Assembly: GCF_900099965.1 (NCBI RefSeq)
Contig: NZ_FNDJ01000013.1
Coordinates: forward strand, 290,721-354,720
Source: Nonomuraea jiangxiensis
GTDB lineage: Bacteria > Actinomycetota > Actinomycetes > Streptosporangiales > Streptosporangiaceae
Direction of reading: 5' to 3'
Length of the DNA stretch: 64,000 nt
Part shown: positions 53,110 through 62,839 of the stretch, piece after piece
Layout: each line of letters begins with the position of its first letter
Numbering within the stretch: position 1 is the first letter of the stretch
Made by a program: the position numbers and the translations under genes
The notes under the pieces: model-generated
The model's input: only the letters and a program-made list of their open reading frames with translations
The model's database searches: none
Told to the model about the DNA's origin: nothing

Positions 53110-53173
53110 GGATTCAGGTTACTGTACGCTGCTTAACATGAAGCGGAAGGTCCGGTTCATGTTAGGAGGCGAC

Positions 53174-54088
53174 ATGCGCGTCGGCATCTACCTCAACACC
53201 CTCGGCACGGATCTGGACACCCTCCTGAGCAGGTTGCGCGCCGCCACGGAGGCAGGACTCACCAGTGCCTTCCTCACCCAGCTCATGTCGCTGGACGCGA
53301 TCACCGTGGCGGCATTGGGCGCGCGGGAGGTCCCGGGCATCGAGGTCGGCACCGCCGTCGTCCCGACGTACTCCAGGCATCCCCTCGCTCTGGCCGTGCA
53401 GGCCATGACGGCGCAGGCGATCAGCGGCAACAGGTTCACTCTTGGTGTCGGGACCAGCCATCGGCAGATCATCGAGGGCTCGTACGGACTGTCCTTCGAC
53501 CGGCCCGCCCGCCATACGCGCGAGTACCTCAGCGCGCTGGTGCCGCTGCTGCGCGGTGAGGCGGTCGAGTATCGCGGTGAGACCCTGTCGGTCTCCGGCC
53601 AGGTCGAGGTGCCCGGCACCACCCCGCCACCCGTCCTGCTGTCGGCGCTCGGCCCCGTCATGTTGCGCATCGCGGGCGAGCTCGCCGACGGCACGGTCAC
53701 CACCTGGACCGGGGCGGCCGCCATCGCCCGTCACATCGAGCCGCGCATCACCGAGGCGGCCCGGGCGGCCGGCCGCCCGGCTCCGCGCATCGTCGCCTCC
53801 GCTCTCGTAGCGGTCACGGACGATCCGCAACGGGTACGAGACCAGGTCGCTGAGCAGCTCGGCTTCGCGGCGGGCTTCGCCAGCTATCGTTACCTGCTGG
53901 AACTGCAAGGGCTGTCAGGGCTGCACGAGACGGTCATCGCCGGGGACGAGAGCACAGTGGACAAGGAGATCGGCCGGTTCGCGGAGGTCGGTGTGACGGA
54001 CTTCCTGGTGAGCCCGGCCGGCGACGAGGCCGACCAGGCCCGCACCCTCGCCTTCGTCCGCGACCGGCTCGCCACGGCCCCATGGTGA
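53174..54088 (+). CDS. LLM-class F420-dependent oxidoreductase
   Basis: 304 aa from the ATG at 53174 with AGGAGG just upstream; an ATG at 53159 is possible. The TIM-barrel luciferase-like fold shows RVGIYLNTLGTDLDTLLSRLRAATEAGLTSAFLTQ, GIEVGTAVVPTYSRHPLALAVQAMTAQAISGNRFTLGVGTSH and HTREYLSALVPLLRGEAVEYRGE. Such proteins reduce or oxidise substrates with coenzyme F420, common in actinomycetes. Substrate unknown. Confidence 0.9.
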   Translation: MRVGIYLNTLGTDLDTLLSRLRAATEAGLTSAFLTQLMSLDAITVAALGAREVPGIEVGTAVVPTYSRHPLALAVQAMTAQAISGNRFTLGVGTSHRQIIEGSYGLSFDRPARHTREYLSALVPLLRGEAVEYRGETLSVSGQVEVPGTTPPPVLLSALGPVMLRIAGELADGTVTTWTGAAAIARHIEPRITEAARAAGRPAPRIVASALVAVTDDPQRVRDQVAEQLGFAAGFASYRYLLELQGLSGLHETVIAGDESTVDKEIGRFAEVGVTDFLVSPAGDEADQARTLAFVRDRLATAPW

Positions 54089-54584
54089 GCGACCTGATCT
54101 GACCCGGATCGCAGTTCCCCCCCGGGCCGGAGCGCAACTCGGCGTGTATGGCGCGATGGGCGGTCTGGGCATCAGCGCAGCCACCGTCGAATACCAGCAC
54201 CGCACTCGCAGGAGGACCAAATTCCCTCCCGACCAAGGGAATACGACCCACATTGCCGCTGCGGCCAATGCCACGACCGTGAACCACCATAGAACCGGGG
54301 ACGTGGCCATGTGCCGGACCGTACTGGTTCCAGCCCGTGGACAAGCGTTCTCTCTTAACCAGCTCGCCGCCCGGCTCAGCCGGGGGGCCTGGGCCTACAG
54401 CGCCTGATGGAACGTCAACGCCCACAACCGGCTGAGCTTCGCGGCCGGAGGCGAGCTCGTTCTGGCGATCGACGCGTTCGGTCCCGGGAGAGCACCAGCG
54501 AATTCGCGAGCGGCTGCCCCGTCTGCCGCTGCTGGTGGAGACGGCCGAACGTGTGTGGGTGCCCGGCCGGACGACACGCCGGGG
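54089..54584. other. 0.5-kb spacer without a recognisable gene
   Basis: It separates the ends of the convergent LLM gene and the PAS-GAF-PP2C gene. Short open frames give no known protein. GGCGGTCTGGGC and CCGGCTCAGCC words are GC-rich filler; no strong terminator hairpin was found. Confidence 0.5.
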
Positions 54585-56615
54585 TCATGCTTGGATGCGG
54601 GCCATGAGCAGGGCGATGTCGTCCTCGGCCGGCGCGTCGCCCACGATGGAGCCGATCACGGCCGTGCACACGTGCTCGAGCGTCGCCGACTGCCGCGCCG
54701 CGTGAGCGAGGGCGTCGCTGAGCCTGGCCATGCCCGTGTCGAGGTCGGCCTGCCGCGACTCGATCAGGCCGTCGGTGTACAGGGCCAGCAGGGTCCCGGC
54801 CGGCAGGTGCAGGTCGTGCGACTGGAAGGTGCCCAGCCCCACGCCGATCGGGGTGCCGGTGGGCAGCGACGGGAACGTCACATCCCCGGACGGGGTCACG
54901 ATCGCCGGTGGCGGATGCCCGGCCGCGGCCATGGTGCAGCGGCTGGTCTGCGGATCGTAGACGGCGTACAGGCAGGTGGCGCCCGTGGCGTCGAAGCCGC
55001 GGGCGTCCTTCGTCATCAGGTGATCGAGGTGGGTGAGCAGCTCGTCCGGTGGCAGGTCCAGGTAGGCCAGAGTGCGTACGGCGGTGCGCAGCCGGCCCAT
55101 GGTGGCCGCGGCGTTGATACCGTGCCCGGTCACGTCGCCGACGACCAAGGCGATGCGGCCGCCGGGCAGGTGGATGGCGTCGTACCAGTCGCCTCCCACC
55201 CCTTCGTGCGTGTCGGAGGGCAGGTAACGCGCGGCCACCTCGACGGTGCCGCTGCCGCACAGGTCGTGCGGCAGCAGGTCGCGCTGGAGCGTGAGCGCGG
55301 TCAGCCGCTCGCGCGTGTACTGGCGTGCGTTGTCCAGGCTCAGCGCGGCCCGCGTCGCCAGTTCCTCGGCCAGCAGCAGGTCGTCCCTGGTGAACGGCAC
55401 CGGGTTGGAGGTGCGCGCGAACGTCGCGACGCCGAGCACGTCGCCGTGCGCCTCCAGCGGAATGACGATCAGCGAGTGCATGCCGGTGGCGTGGATGGTC
55501 CGCGCCCGGTCGGGGTCCAGATCCAGCCAGGTACCGGGCGAGGTGTCCAGCACGCGCTCCAAGTGCGGCCGGCGCGAGCGCAGGACCTCCGTGAACGGGG
55601 ATCGCGGTGGCATGAACACGGTCTCCTTGCGCTCCCGGAGCGACTCGAGCGCCCCGTCGTGCACCGAGGCCACGCCGGCCCGCCGGAAGACGGGGCCGCT
55701 GATCTCTGTCGCGGCCAGCCGCTGCAGCGGCTCTGTGCCGGGCAGCACCGCCTCCGGCACATCGACGGTCACGTAGTCGGCGAGGACCGGAACGGCCAGT
55801 TCGGCCAGCGCCTGGGCGATTTTCATGACGTCCAGCGTGCTGCCGAACCGGACGCCGGCCTCGCGCAGCAGGTCGAGGTGATCCCGCGCCTTGCTGTTGC
55901 TGAAATCCAGGGCCACTGAGCACACGCCCAGCGGCCGGCCGTCCGCGCCTTCCAAAGGCAACAGCGAGATGGACAGCGCGCGCTCCTGACCCCCGTGGGA
56001 CCAGCGGGCCTCACGGTCGATCGTGGGCCGGCTGCCGGCGAGCACCTCGCGCATCGCGGCCTGCACCGCTTCCGTGTCGATTCCCGCGATGACCTCGGTC
56101 AGGGAGCGGCCGATCCGGTAGTACGGGTAGCCGTCGCTGAGCTGTTCGGCCGCCTTGTTGAACCAGACGCAGCGCAGGTTCTTGTCCCAGATGGCCAGGG
56201 CGACGGGGAAGCTGCTGATGAGCGACTCCAGCAGGGCGCCGGTGGCGGTGGACCGGTCGGTGGTGGTGGCCGGGATCGCCGACACCAGCCAGGATTCCTG
56301 CCGGCTCCCGGCGTCGTCGCCCAGAGTGAGCGGGGCGGCCTCGGCGCGTACGATGACCACCTCGCCGTCCCGCCGCCGTATCTCCGTCAATCCTGTCCGG
56401 GGCAGGTGCGCGCCGGGCCGTTCACCGTCGCGGTCGTGGCCGTCGGGCGGGAGGAGTGAACCGATGGGGCGGCCGAGGATGTCGGCGGCGGGGTAGCCGG
56501 TGAGCTCCTCAGCAGCCTGGGTCCAGCCGATCACCGTGCCGACGCCGTCGACGACGGCGACCGCTGGGGTCGCCCCTCCATGGAGGCTGCCGGCTGCTTT
56601 CATGCCATCACCCAT
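54585..56615 (-). CDS. PAS-PAS-GAF-PP2C (SpoIIE-type) phosphatase
   Basis: 676 aa. PAS 1 lies at about 15-115 (VIGWTQAAEELTGYPAADILGRPIGSLLPPDG). PAS 2 at about 145-235 (FPVALAIWDKNLRCVWFNKAAEQLSDGYPYYRIGRSL). A GAF domain follows at about 265-420. The PP2C domain at about 445-670 has GVGGDWYDAIHLPGGRIALVVGDVTGHGINAAATMGRLR with the metal aspartates, and AAGHPPPAIVTPSGD. Such proteins dephosphorylate anti-sigma antagonists in response to small signals. No partner kinase or sigma gene lies nearby. Confidence 0.93.
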   Translation of the reverse strand: MGDGMKAAGSLHGGATPAVAVVDGVGTVIGWTQAAEELTGYPAADILGRPIGSLLPPDGHDRDGERPGAHLPRTGLTEIRRRDGEVVIVRAEAAPLTLGDDAGSRQESWLVSAIPATTTDRSTATGALLESLISSFPVALAIWDKNLRCVWFNKAAEQLSDGYPYYRIGRSLTEVIAGIDTEAVQAAMREVLAGSRPTIDREARWSHGGQERALSISLLPLEGADGRPLGVCSVALDFSNSKARDHLDLLREAGVRFGSTLDVMKIAQALAELAVPVLADYVTVDVPEAVLPGTEPLQRLAATEISGPVFRRAGVASVHDGALESLRERKETVFMPPRSPFTEVLRSRRPHLERVLDTSPGTWLDLDPDRARTIHATGMHSLIVIPLEAHGDVLGVATFARTSNPVPFTRDDLLLAEELATRAALSLDNARQYTRERLTALTLQRDLLPHDLCGSGTVEVAARYLPSDTHEGVGGDWYDAIHLPGGRIALVVGDVTGHGINAAATMGRLRTAVRTLAYLDLPPDELLTHLDHLMTKDARGFDATGATCLYAVYDPQTSRCTMAAAGHPPPAIVTPSGDVTFPSLPTGTPIGVGLGTFQSHDLHLPAGTLLALYTDGLIESRQADLDTGMARLSDALAHAARQSATLEHVCTAVIGSIVGDAPAEDDIALLMARIQA

Positions 56616-57138
56616 CTCGGGTGGGGGGACGAGTTCGCTTCCAGGGTTTCTCAGAATAGCCGTGCTTACCTGCAGTTATTTGAACCTTGACCAATCTTTG
56701 TCGTGACATATACGGCGATGCGGTGCGGAGCCGCAAGAGTTTCGTCACAACCCCGCCCAGGGCCGGGGGTCCGCTCAGCGCCGGGTATGGCTGATCGTTG
56801 GCGCCATCCCGGAAACGCCTGGGAGGGCTGGCCACCCTCGCGGCCGCTGAGCATGCCGTACGGGAAGCTGCACCCGCGGCCCATCGGCTCATCGGCGAGA
56901 CCGTCTCCGCGCCCGCCTACGCCTGGTCCCCCGTTGTCGGCACGGACAAGACCGGCACACTCGTGCCGCCGCCGTACCCACTGATCAACTGAGCGGCGGC
57001 TTGCCGGAGCTATAGAAGTTCCGGGCCTACACGGACAGCAGCGGCTACCTGATCACCCCTCATGGCCGGCACAGCCGAGCGTCCGCACGGAAGGGGCGGC
57101 AGGAGGTGTGTCTGTCCGGTTCGGCTCGGGGTGCCCAT
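56616..57138. other. 0.5-kb spacer without a recognisable gene
   Basis: The small open frame at 56798-56992 reads RLGGLATLAAAEHAVREAAPAAHRLIGETVSAPAYAWSPVVGTDKTG but resembles nothing I know and has no good ribosome site. Otherwise noncoding; presumably it includes the phosphatase promoter near 56620-56720, which is relatively AT-rich. Confidence 0.5.
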
Positions 57139-57987
57139 TCAGCGGAAGGTCTCGCGGTGGTCGCGGGCCCACTGCTGGAAGCTGCGCGGTGGTTTCCCGG
57201 TGAGGTCCGTGACCGTCGAGGTGACCAGGGTCGAGGCCGAGCGGTTCTCGGCCGCCGAGAGTAGCGCGTCCACGAGGGCGGGCGGACGGCCGTCGGCCAG
57301 CATCTGCGCCCGCGCGTCCTGGACGGGGACTTCTTCGAAGCGGAGCTCGCGGCCGATCGCCGCACCGATCGCCTGGACCTGTTCGGGGCGGCTGATCGTC
57401 TGGGGCCCAGTCAGCCGGTAGGTCGCCCCCAGGTGAGTGTCGTCGGTGAGCGTACGGGCGGCGACGGCCGCGATGTCACGCGGGTCGATGACCGCCGTCG
57501 CCGCGGTCAGCGGGCCACGCACCACCCCGGTGGTTCGGATCTGCTCGGCCCAGCCCAGGGTGTTGCTGGCGATGGTGTCCACACGCAGGATGGTCCGTGG
57601 CAGGCCGGACTCCTCGATCAGGCGTTCCATGTCGGCGTGCAGTTTGAAGATGGGGTCGTCGCGTTCCTCGGGGCGGCCGTCCACGCCGATCGAGGACAGG
57701 TAGACCAGACGCTGGGCGTTTCGGGCGATCGCTTCCAGCACAGCGGGCGCGCCTTGGGTGGTGAGGAACGGCCACACCAGGAAGACCGTCTTGATCCCGG
57801 TCAGTGCCTCGGCCAGTCCTTCTGGGGCGTCGAGGCTTCCCGCCGCGACGCTGATGCCGTGGGGCACTCGGGTGGCTGCGGCCTCGCTCGGAAGCACCAG
57901 GGCGTGGACATCGGCCGTGCCCGTCGCGTGGAGTTGGGAGAGCACGTGTCGCCCAACGTTTCCCGTGGCCCCGATCACCAGAATCAT
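57139..57987 (-). CDS. NmrA-like NAD(P)-binding reductase
   Basis: 282 aa. N-terminal MILVIGATGNVGRHVLSQL is the GxxGxxG nucleotide motif; then RLVYLSSIGVDGRPEERDDPIFKLHADMERLIEESGLPRTILRVDTIASN. This is the NmrA/atypical short-chain dehydrogenase group (quinone-oxidoreductase-like or redox-sensing). It is divergent from the Lrp-type regulator, its likely controller. Confidence 0.9.
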   Translation of the reverse strand: MILVIGATGNVGRHVLSQLHATGTADVHALVLPSEAAATRVPHGISVAAGSLDAPEGLAEALTGIKTVFLVWPFLTTQGAPAVLEAIARNAQRLVYLSSIGVDGRPEERDDPIFKLHADMERLIEESGLPRTILRVDTIASNTLGWAEQIRTTGVVRGPLTAATAVIDPRDIAAVAARTLTDDTHLGATYRLTGPQTISRPEQVQAIGAAIGRELRFEEVPVQDARAQMLADGRPPALVDALLSAAENRSASTLVTSTVTDLTGKPPRSFQQWARDHRETFR

Positions 57988-58095
57988 TGCCTCATCCCTT
58001 TCGGAGGTCTCATTTTCCGACGATCGTGCGGTCTGCTGAGCCCTTATGGCGACTCAGAAGCGGTCGTACGAGCCGAATTCGACACTGAATAGTGT

Positions 58096-59088
58096 GTGAC
58101 GGTGGAAACCGACATAGCGGACGAGCTAGACCGACGGCTGATCCACGCGCTCCAGCTCGACGCGCGCGCGCCGTTCAGCCGCATCGCTGAGGTTCTGGGC
58201 GTCTCTGACCAGACGGTCGCGCGTCGCTACCGGCGGTTGCGTTCGGCCGATCTGCTGCGGGTCGTGGCGGTGCCGCCCACCAACTTCTACGGGCACGGGC
58301 GCTGGATGCTGCGGCTGCGCTGTGTCCCGGGGGCGGCCGACGCGATCGCCTCCGCGCTGGCCCGCCGTCCCGACACGGCGTGGGTGCAATTGGTCTCAGG
58401 AGGCACCGAGGTGCAGTGCATCATCCGCGCCCGGGTTCCCGGTGAGAGCGAGCAGCTTCTTCTGGAACGTCTGCCCCGCCATGGGCGGGTGGTGGACATC
58501 GCCGCCTACTCGCTGCTGCACACGTTCTATGGCTCACCCGGACGGGTTCGGCTGCTCAACGCCCTCACGCCGGAGGAGGCGGCCCAGCTCGGCCCGGGGC
58601 CCGACGCGGTGACGGGCGCCGACCTGACGCACTGCGATGCCGATGACCTACGCCTGTTCAACGTCCTCGCCCGCGACGCCCGTACGGGACTGGCCGATCT
58701 CGCGGCCGCCACCGGCTGGTCGCAGTCGACCGTGCGGCGGCGGATGGACGAGCTCCGAGCCAGCGGCGCGCTCCACTTCTACGCCGAGTTCGATCTCACC
58801 TACCTCGGCTATCGTGCGGGCACGCGGCTGTGGGCCTCGGCCCCGCCCGCCGAGCTGGCCGCCGCCGGGGAGGCCCTGGCCTCTCATCCCGAGGTGGTCT
58901 TCGCCGCCGCCACCACCGGGCCCACCAACCTGGTCGCCACGGTGATCTGCACCGACGCGCACGACGTGTACCGGTACCTCACCGAACGCGTCGCGGCTCT
59001 GCCCGCCATCACCCAGGTGGAGACGACCCCGGTCATCCAGACCCGTAAACGCGTCGGCCGCCTCCTGCAGGCGGCCCTCGACGGGTGA
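58096..59088 (+). CDS. Lrp/AsnC-family regulator with two tandem modules
   Basis: 330 aa, GTG start. Two complete units are fused. The first helix-turn-helix is ELDRRLIHALQLDARAPFSRIAEVLGVSDQTVARRYRRLR; the second is DDLRLFNVLARDARTGLADLAAATGWSQSTVRRRMDELRASG. Each is followed by a ligand-type alpha-beta domain. Single-module Lrp proteins are about 150 residues, so this is the doubled actinobacterial form. It is divergent from the NmrA-like gene. Confidence 0.92.
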   Translation: MTVETDIADELDRRLIHALQLDARAPFSRIAEVLGVSDQTVARRYRRLRSADLLRVVAVPPTNFYGHGRWMLRLRCVPGAADAIASALARRPDTAWVQLVSGGTEVQCIIRARVPGESEQLLLERLPRHGRVVDIAAYSLLHTFYGSPGRVRLLNALTPEEAAQLGPGPDAVTGADLTHCDADDLRLFNVLARDARTGLADLAAATGWSQSTVRRRMDELRASGALHFYAEFDLTYLGYRAGTRLWASAPPAELAAAGEALASHPEVVFAAATTGPTNLVATVICTDAHDVYRYLTERVAALPAITQVETTPVIQTRKRVGRLLQAALDG

Positions 59089-59159
59089 ACCTTGCGATCG
59101 CCTCGGTGCACGCGGTCAATGGTGTTCAGGGGGTTGGGCCGTGACATCGGGCGCCTATT

Positions 59160-59519
59160 AGTTGATCTTGACGGTTCGGGCCGAGTACGGCGGAAGCTCC
59201 GCCATCAGACGACCCCGCCCATCACGACCGGGCCACCGCCGGCCGCCCAGAGCCAGGCGAGCAGGCCCTGCGAGCTCTCTTCACCACCGGCCGGGTCCAG
59301 CGATCAACCCGCCCGCCGGCAGCCAGCCGAGCTGCACCGCGAACACCCAGATCGCCACCAGCCCGACCCAGAACACCGGGGCGGCCTCGTTCGCGAACGC
59401 CGTCCCGCTGACCAGCCCAGCCATGAGTCACGCCGCCAGGCGGCCAGCGTCCCGACGGCCAGCCCGGCCACCAGCATCACCACGAGCGCGCAACCGACGG
59501 CGCGCCGTCGCCGTGGCAC
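59160..59519 (-). pseudogene. Remnant of a DppB-type peptide ABC permease
   Basis: One frame reads RAVGCALVVMLVAGLAVGTLAAW, another reads GLVSGTAFANEAAPVFWVGLVAIWVFAVQLGWLPAGGLIAGPG. The second is typical of the periplasm-facing loop of dipeptide/oligopeptide permeases (APVFW-L-IFAV-LGWLPA-G). Both ends are missing and the frames do not join, so it is a decayed fragment. Confidence 0.5.
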
Positions 59520-59568
59520 CGTCCGACGGGACGACTTCCGCCCGTGCGCCGTGGGGTCGTGGTGGCGG

Positions 59569-60483
59569 TCACGCGGCTACGGTGGTGTCCAGGAATTCTC
59601 GTACGGTGGCGGCGAAGGTGGCCGGGGCGTCGTCGTGGGCCCAGTGGCCGCAGCCGGGGAGTTCGCGCAGTACGGTGCCCGGACGGCGCTCGGCCATCTG
59701 GCGGGCCATGGCGGTGGGCAGGATGAAGCTGTCCAGGCCGTGGATCAGCAGGGCCGGGCAGGTGGAGCCGAGCCAGTCGGGCCACCAGTCGCCGATCAGG
59801 GCCTCCTGCGAGGCCATCATGTCGTCGTAGTCGAACAGCAGCCCCCACCCGTCGGGGTGTTCGACGGCGCTCTCCAGGAAGTAGCTCGCGTCCGGGATGC
59901 CCTGGGCCTCGATGGCGTGGCGCAGGGCGGCGAGGGTGGGGGCGCGGCGGGGCCAGCCGGTCACGTCGAGGATGGGGTGCTGGATATCGGGTCGCCGGTT
60001 GAGCGCGCCTCCCTCCTCCACGATGAGGGCCCGTACGAGGCCGGGGTGGCGGGCGGCGAGCCGGAACGCGGTGACGCCGCCCATCGAGTGGCCGAGCACG
60101 ACGACCGGGCCCAGGCCGAGCCCGCGCAGGAACGCGGCGGCGTCGGCCACGTAGGCGTCCTGGCTGAAGTCGCCGTCGCCGCGATCGCTGTGGCCGTGGC
60201 CGCGCTGCTCCAGGGCGATCACGCGGTAGCGGGGGGCCAGGGCAACGGCCAGCGGCGCGAAGTTACGGCCCCGGCCGAAGTGCCCATGTAGGGCGAGCAC
60301 CACCGCCGCCTGCGCCCCACTCTCGAACCGACCACCACCACCGGCGCCACCGCTCCCAGGCGCGGGCCCGCCGACGATCCCGTTGCCGGTCGCGAGGGGG
60401 AGATCCCCGATCATGGGGTGGGAGTCGAGCCAGGCCAGGCGAAGTCCGCGAACGGTGGTGAAGTGCTCGGTCATCCCATTCAT
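59569..60483 (-). CDS. Alpha/beta hydrolase
   Basis: 304 aa. The nucleophile elbow is VVLGHSMGGVTAF, the oxyanion strand VLALHGHFGRGRNF, and the C-terminal acid and histidine lie in LLIHGLDSFILP and LPGCGHWAHDD. A glycine-rich insertion (GPAPGSGGAGGGGRFES) sits near residue 45. Its ATG overlaps the MFS exporter stop, so the two are one operon; it may modify or degrade the exported compound. Confidence 0.9.
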   Translation of the reverse strand: MNGMTEHFTTVRGLRLAWLDSHPMIGDLPLATGNGIVGGPAPGSGGAGGGGRFESGAQAAVVLALHGHFGRGRNFAPLAVALAPRYRVIALEQRGHGHSDRGDGDFSQDAYVADAAAFLRGLGLGPVVVLGHSMGGVTAFRLAARHPGLVRALIVEEGGALNRRPDIQHPILDVTGWPRRAPTLAALRHAIEAQGIPDASYFLESAVEHPDGWGLLFDYDDMMASQEALIGDWWPDWLGSTCPALLIHGLDSFILPTAMARQMAERRPGTVLRELPGCGHWAHDDAPATFAATVREFLDTTVAA

Positions 60484-62048
60484 GAGCCGTGATGTCCTTT
60501 CGTGGCTTCGGGGTCGCGTAGGAGGAGGATGGTCACGGTGCCGGCAGCCGCCGCGAGGATCGCGGTGATGGTGGTGGCCTGGGCGAAGGCGTCGGTGAAC
60601 GCGGCGGTGGCCGTGGTAGCCAGCCGGGCGCCGTCCGCCCCGCCCAGGTGGCGGGCCGCGTCGAGGGCGCCGGAGATCGACGCCGCCTGATGCGCGGGCA
60701 GGCGCGCGGCCAGATGGGCGGCGGCCAGGCCACCGAGTACGGCCACGCCCAAGCTCCCGCCCACCTTGAACGCCGTCTCGTTCACGGCCGCGGCGGACCC
60801 GGAGCGGTGCGCGGGAGCCGAACCCAGCATGGCGGTGGCGGAGGCGTTCACCGTGACGGCGTTGCCGGCGGCCAGCACGGCCACGCCCGCGATCACGGCG
60901 GCGTACTGACCGGATCGTATCCCCGCCACCATCAGCGCCGAGCCGCTCGCCAGCACCAGCAGCCCGACCGTCGCCGTGGGCCGTACGCCACGCCGCGCGA
61001 CCATTCTGGCCACCAGCGGCGCCACCCCGAGCTGGGCCACGGCGACCGGCAGCAGGAGCAGCGCCGCCTGGGACGGGGAGTGCCCGCGTACGTCCTGCAG
61101 GTACTGGGTGATCAGGAACAGCACGCCCATCAGCGCGAAGAACCCGGTCGCGGCGGCGAGCGCGGCCGGCCAGAACGAGCGGGCGCCCACCATGCGCAGG
61201 TCAAGCAGCGGATGCCTCGCCCGCCGCTGGCGTATGGCGAACGCGGCCAGCAGCGCCGCCGCCCCGGCCGCCTCCACCAGGGTGACTGGGCCGAACCATC
61301 CCCGGTGCGGGGCCTCGATCACCGTGTGCACCGTGGCCACGAACGCCCCCGACACCAGCAGGGCGCCGATCACGTCCAGCCGGCCGGTGGCGGCCCGGCG
61401 TGGCCGGGGATCGGCCGGTACGACGTACGCGATGGCGAGGGCGGCGACCGCCAGGACGACCACGTTGGCCACGAACAGTGAACGCCAACCGAAGCCCTCC
61501 ACGAGCACCCCGCCCGTCAGCGGCCCCAGCACCACGCCGAGGCTCGCCACGACACCCCAGGCGGCCAGCGCCCTGGGCAGTTCCGGGCGGGGGAAGATGT
61601 CCCGGACTATCGCCAGCGTGGCCGGGGTGATAATCGCGTTGCCCGCGCCCTGCAGGGCCCGGGTGGCGATGAGCTGCTCCGGAGTCCGGGAGACGGCGGC
61701 CAGGAGTGAGGCCAGCGCGAATACGGCCAGTCCCGCCATCAGCAGCCGCCGCCTGCCGAACCGGTCGGCCAGGGCGCCCATTGTGATCAGTAGCGACGCC
61801 AGGGCCAGTACGGCAGCTTCGGTGATCCACTGCAGTTGTGAGGTGGTGGCGTGCAGGTCCACCGCGATGGACGGCAGCGCGATGGTCACCGCCATCACGC
61901 TGACGCTCATGACGAGCAGCGCCGAGCACAGCGCCACCAAGATCCCCCGCCGCCGCGGATGCCCGGAACCTCCCGAACCGGACCCCGGCAGACGACAGGG
62001 TCTCGGCGCGTGCCGGGCATCGGGCGGGGGTGGGGCAGGTGGGGGCAT
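60480..62048 (-). CDS. MFS drug exporter, DHA2 (14-TMS) type
   Basis: 522 aa with 14 predicted membrane segments after a 35-residue proline-rich front. The DHA2 signatures are MAVTIALPSIAVDLHATTSQLQWITEAAVLALASLLITMGALADRFGRRRLL and WGVVASLGVVLGPLTGGVLVEGFGWRSLFVAN (motif C). It exports hydrophobic or cationic compounds with protons. It is divergent from a TetR gene across a region with a perfect palindrome. Confidence 0.93.
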   Translation of the reverse strand: MPPPAPPPPDARHAPRPCRLPGSGSGGSGHPRRRGILVALCSALLVMSVSVMAVTIALPSIAVDLHATTSQLQWITEAAVLALASLLITMGALADRFGRRRLLMAGLAVFALASLLAAVSRTPEQLIATRALQGAGNAIITPATLAIVRDIFPRPELPRALAAWGVVASLGVVLGPLTGGVLVEGFGWRSLFVANVVVLAVAALAIAYVVPADPRPRRAATGRLDVIGALLVSGAFVATVHTVIEAPHRGWFGPVTLVEAAGAAALLAAFAIRQRRARHPLLDLRMVGARSFWPAALAAATGFFALMGVLFLITQYLQDVRGHSPSQAALLLLPVAVAQLGVAPLVARMVARRGVRPTATVGLLVLASGSALMVAGIRSGQYAAVIAGVAVLAAGNAVTVNASATAMLGSAPAHRSGSAAAVNETAFKVGGSLGVAVLGGLAAAHLAARLPAHQAASISGALDAARHLGGADGARLATTATAAFTDAFAQATTITAILAAAAGTVTILLLRDPEATKGHHGS

Positions 62049-62086
62049 GGGGGCACCTCCAAGGGGTCGGTCGACGGCGAGGAGCC

Positions 62087-62112
62087 GTTAGCATAACGAT
62101 TGTTATGCTAAC
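62087..62112. promoter_or_regulatory. TetR operator palindrome
   Basis: GTTAGCATAAC and its exact reverse complement are separated by GATT, giving a perfect 11-bp inverted repeat. It lies between the divergent exporter and TetR genes. A degenerate half (CAGTCGTTATGCG) recurs about 20 bp downstream at 62127-62139, perhaps a second weaker site. Confidence 0.88.
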
Positions 62113-62172
62113 TAAGCAAAACAGTCGTTATGCGAATAAGCTGGGCACCCACCCACCGAAAGGAAGGCCGAC

Positions 62173-62757
62173 GTGGCCAGGCCCCGCGATCCACAGCGCC
62201 GCGAAGAACTGCTCGACGCGATCGTCGGCTACCTGGCCGAGCACGGCATCGCCCAGCTCTCCCTACGCCCCTTGGCCAAGGCGCTCGGCCACAGCACCTA
62301 CGTGCTCACCCACCACTTCGCCAGCAAGGACGAGCTGATCAGCGCGATCCTCGCCCACCTCGACCAGCGCCAGAGGGGCCGCGTGGGCGCCCTGCCCGGC
62401 CCCGGGACGAGTGGCGGCCTGAGCCTGGGCGACGTGGTGCGCGCCTCGTGGGCCTGGCACCTGAGCGAGGACCTGCCGATCGTCCGGCTGCTGCACGAGA
62501 TCGAGGGCCTGTCGGCCGCAGGCCGCCTGTCGGGCCCGTACGTGCCCAAGATGCTCGGCGACCGCGCCGAGTTCGTGGCCGACGTGCTACGCGCGCACGG
62601 CGTGCCCGAGGAGGCGGCGCTGCGCAAGGCCACCCTGCTGAACGCCGCCTACGCCGGCCTGCAGATCGACTATCTGACGACCGGCGACAAGGAGCGGGTC
62701 GAGGCGGCGCTGGACGAGCTGGCCGGCACCGCCGACTCCTGGACCAGCCGGGAGTAA
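62173..62757 (+). CDS. TetR-family regulator of the exporter operon
   Basis: 194 aa, GTG start after AAAGGAAGG. The DNA-binding domain is QRREELLDAIVGYLAEHGIAQLSLRPLAKALGHSTYVLTHHFASKDELISAIL. The C-terminal domain would bind the exported drug. It should repress both itself and the MFS/hydrolase operon through the palindrome at 62087. Confidence 0.92.
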   Translation: MARPRDPQRREELLDAIVGYLAEHGIAQLSLRPLAKALGHSTYVLTHHFASKDELISAILAHLDQRQRGRVGALPGPGTSGGLSLGDVVRASWAWHLSEDLPIVRLLHEIEGLSAAGRLSGPYVPKMLGDRAEFVADVLRAHGVPEEAALRKATLLNAAYAGLQIDYLTTGDKERVEAALDELAGTADSWTSRE

Positions 62758-62839
62758 GATCCGGGCCGGCGCGAGCATGACGGCATCGGCTCGTCCACCA
62801 GCCACCGCATCATCGCCATCAGCCATCGTTATCTGGCAT

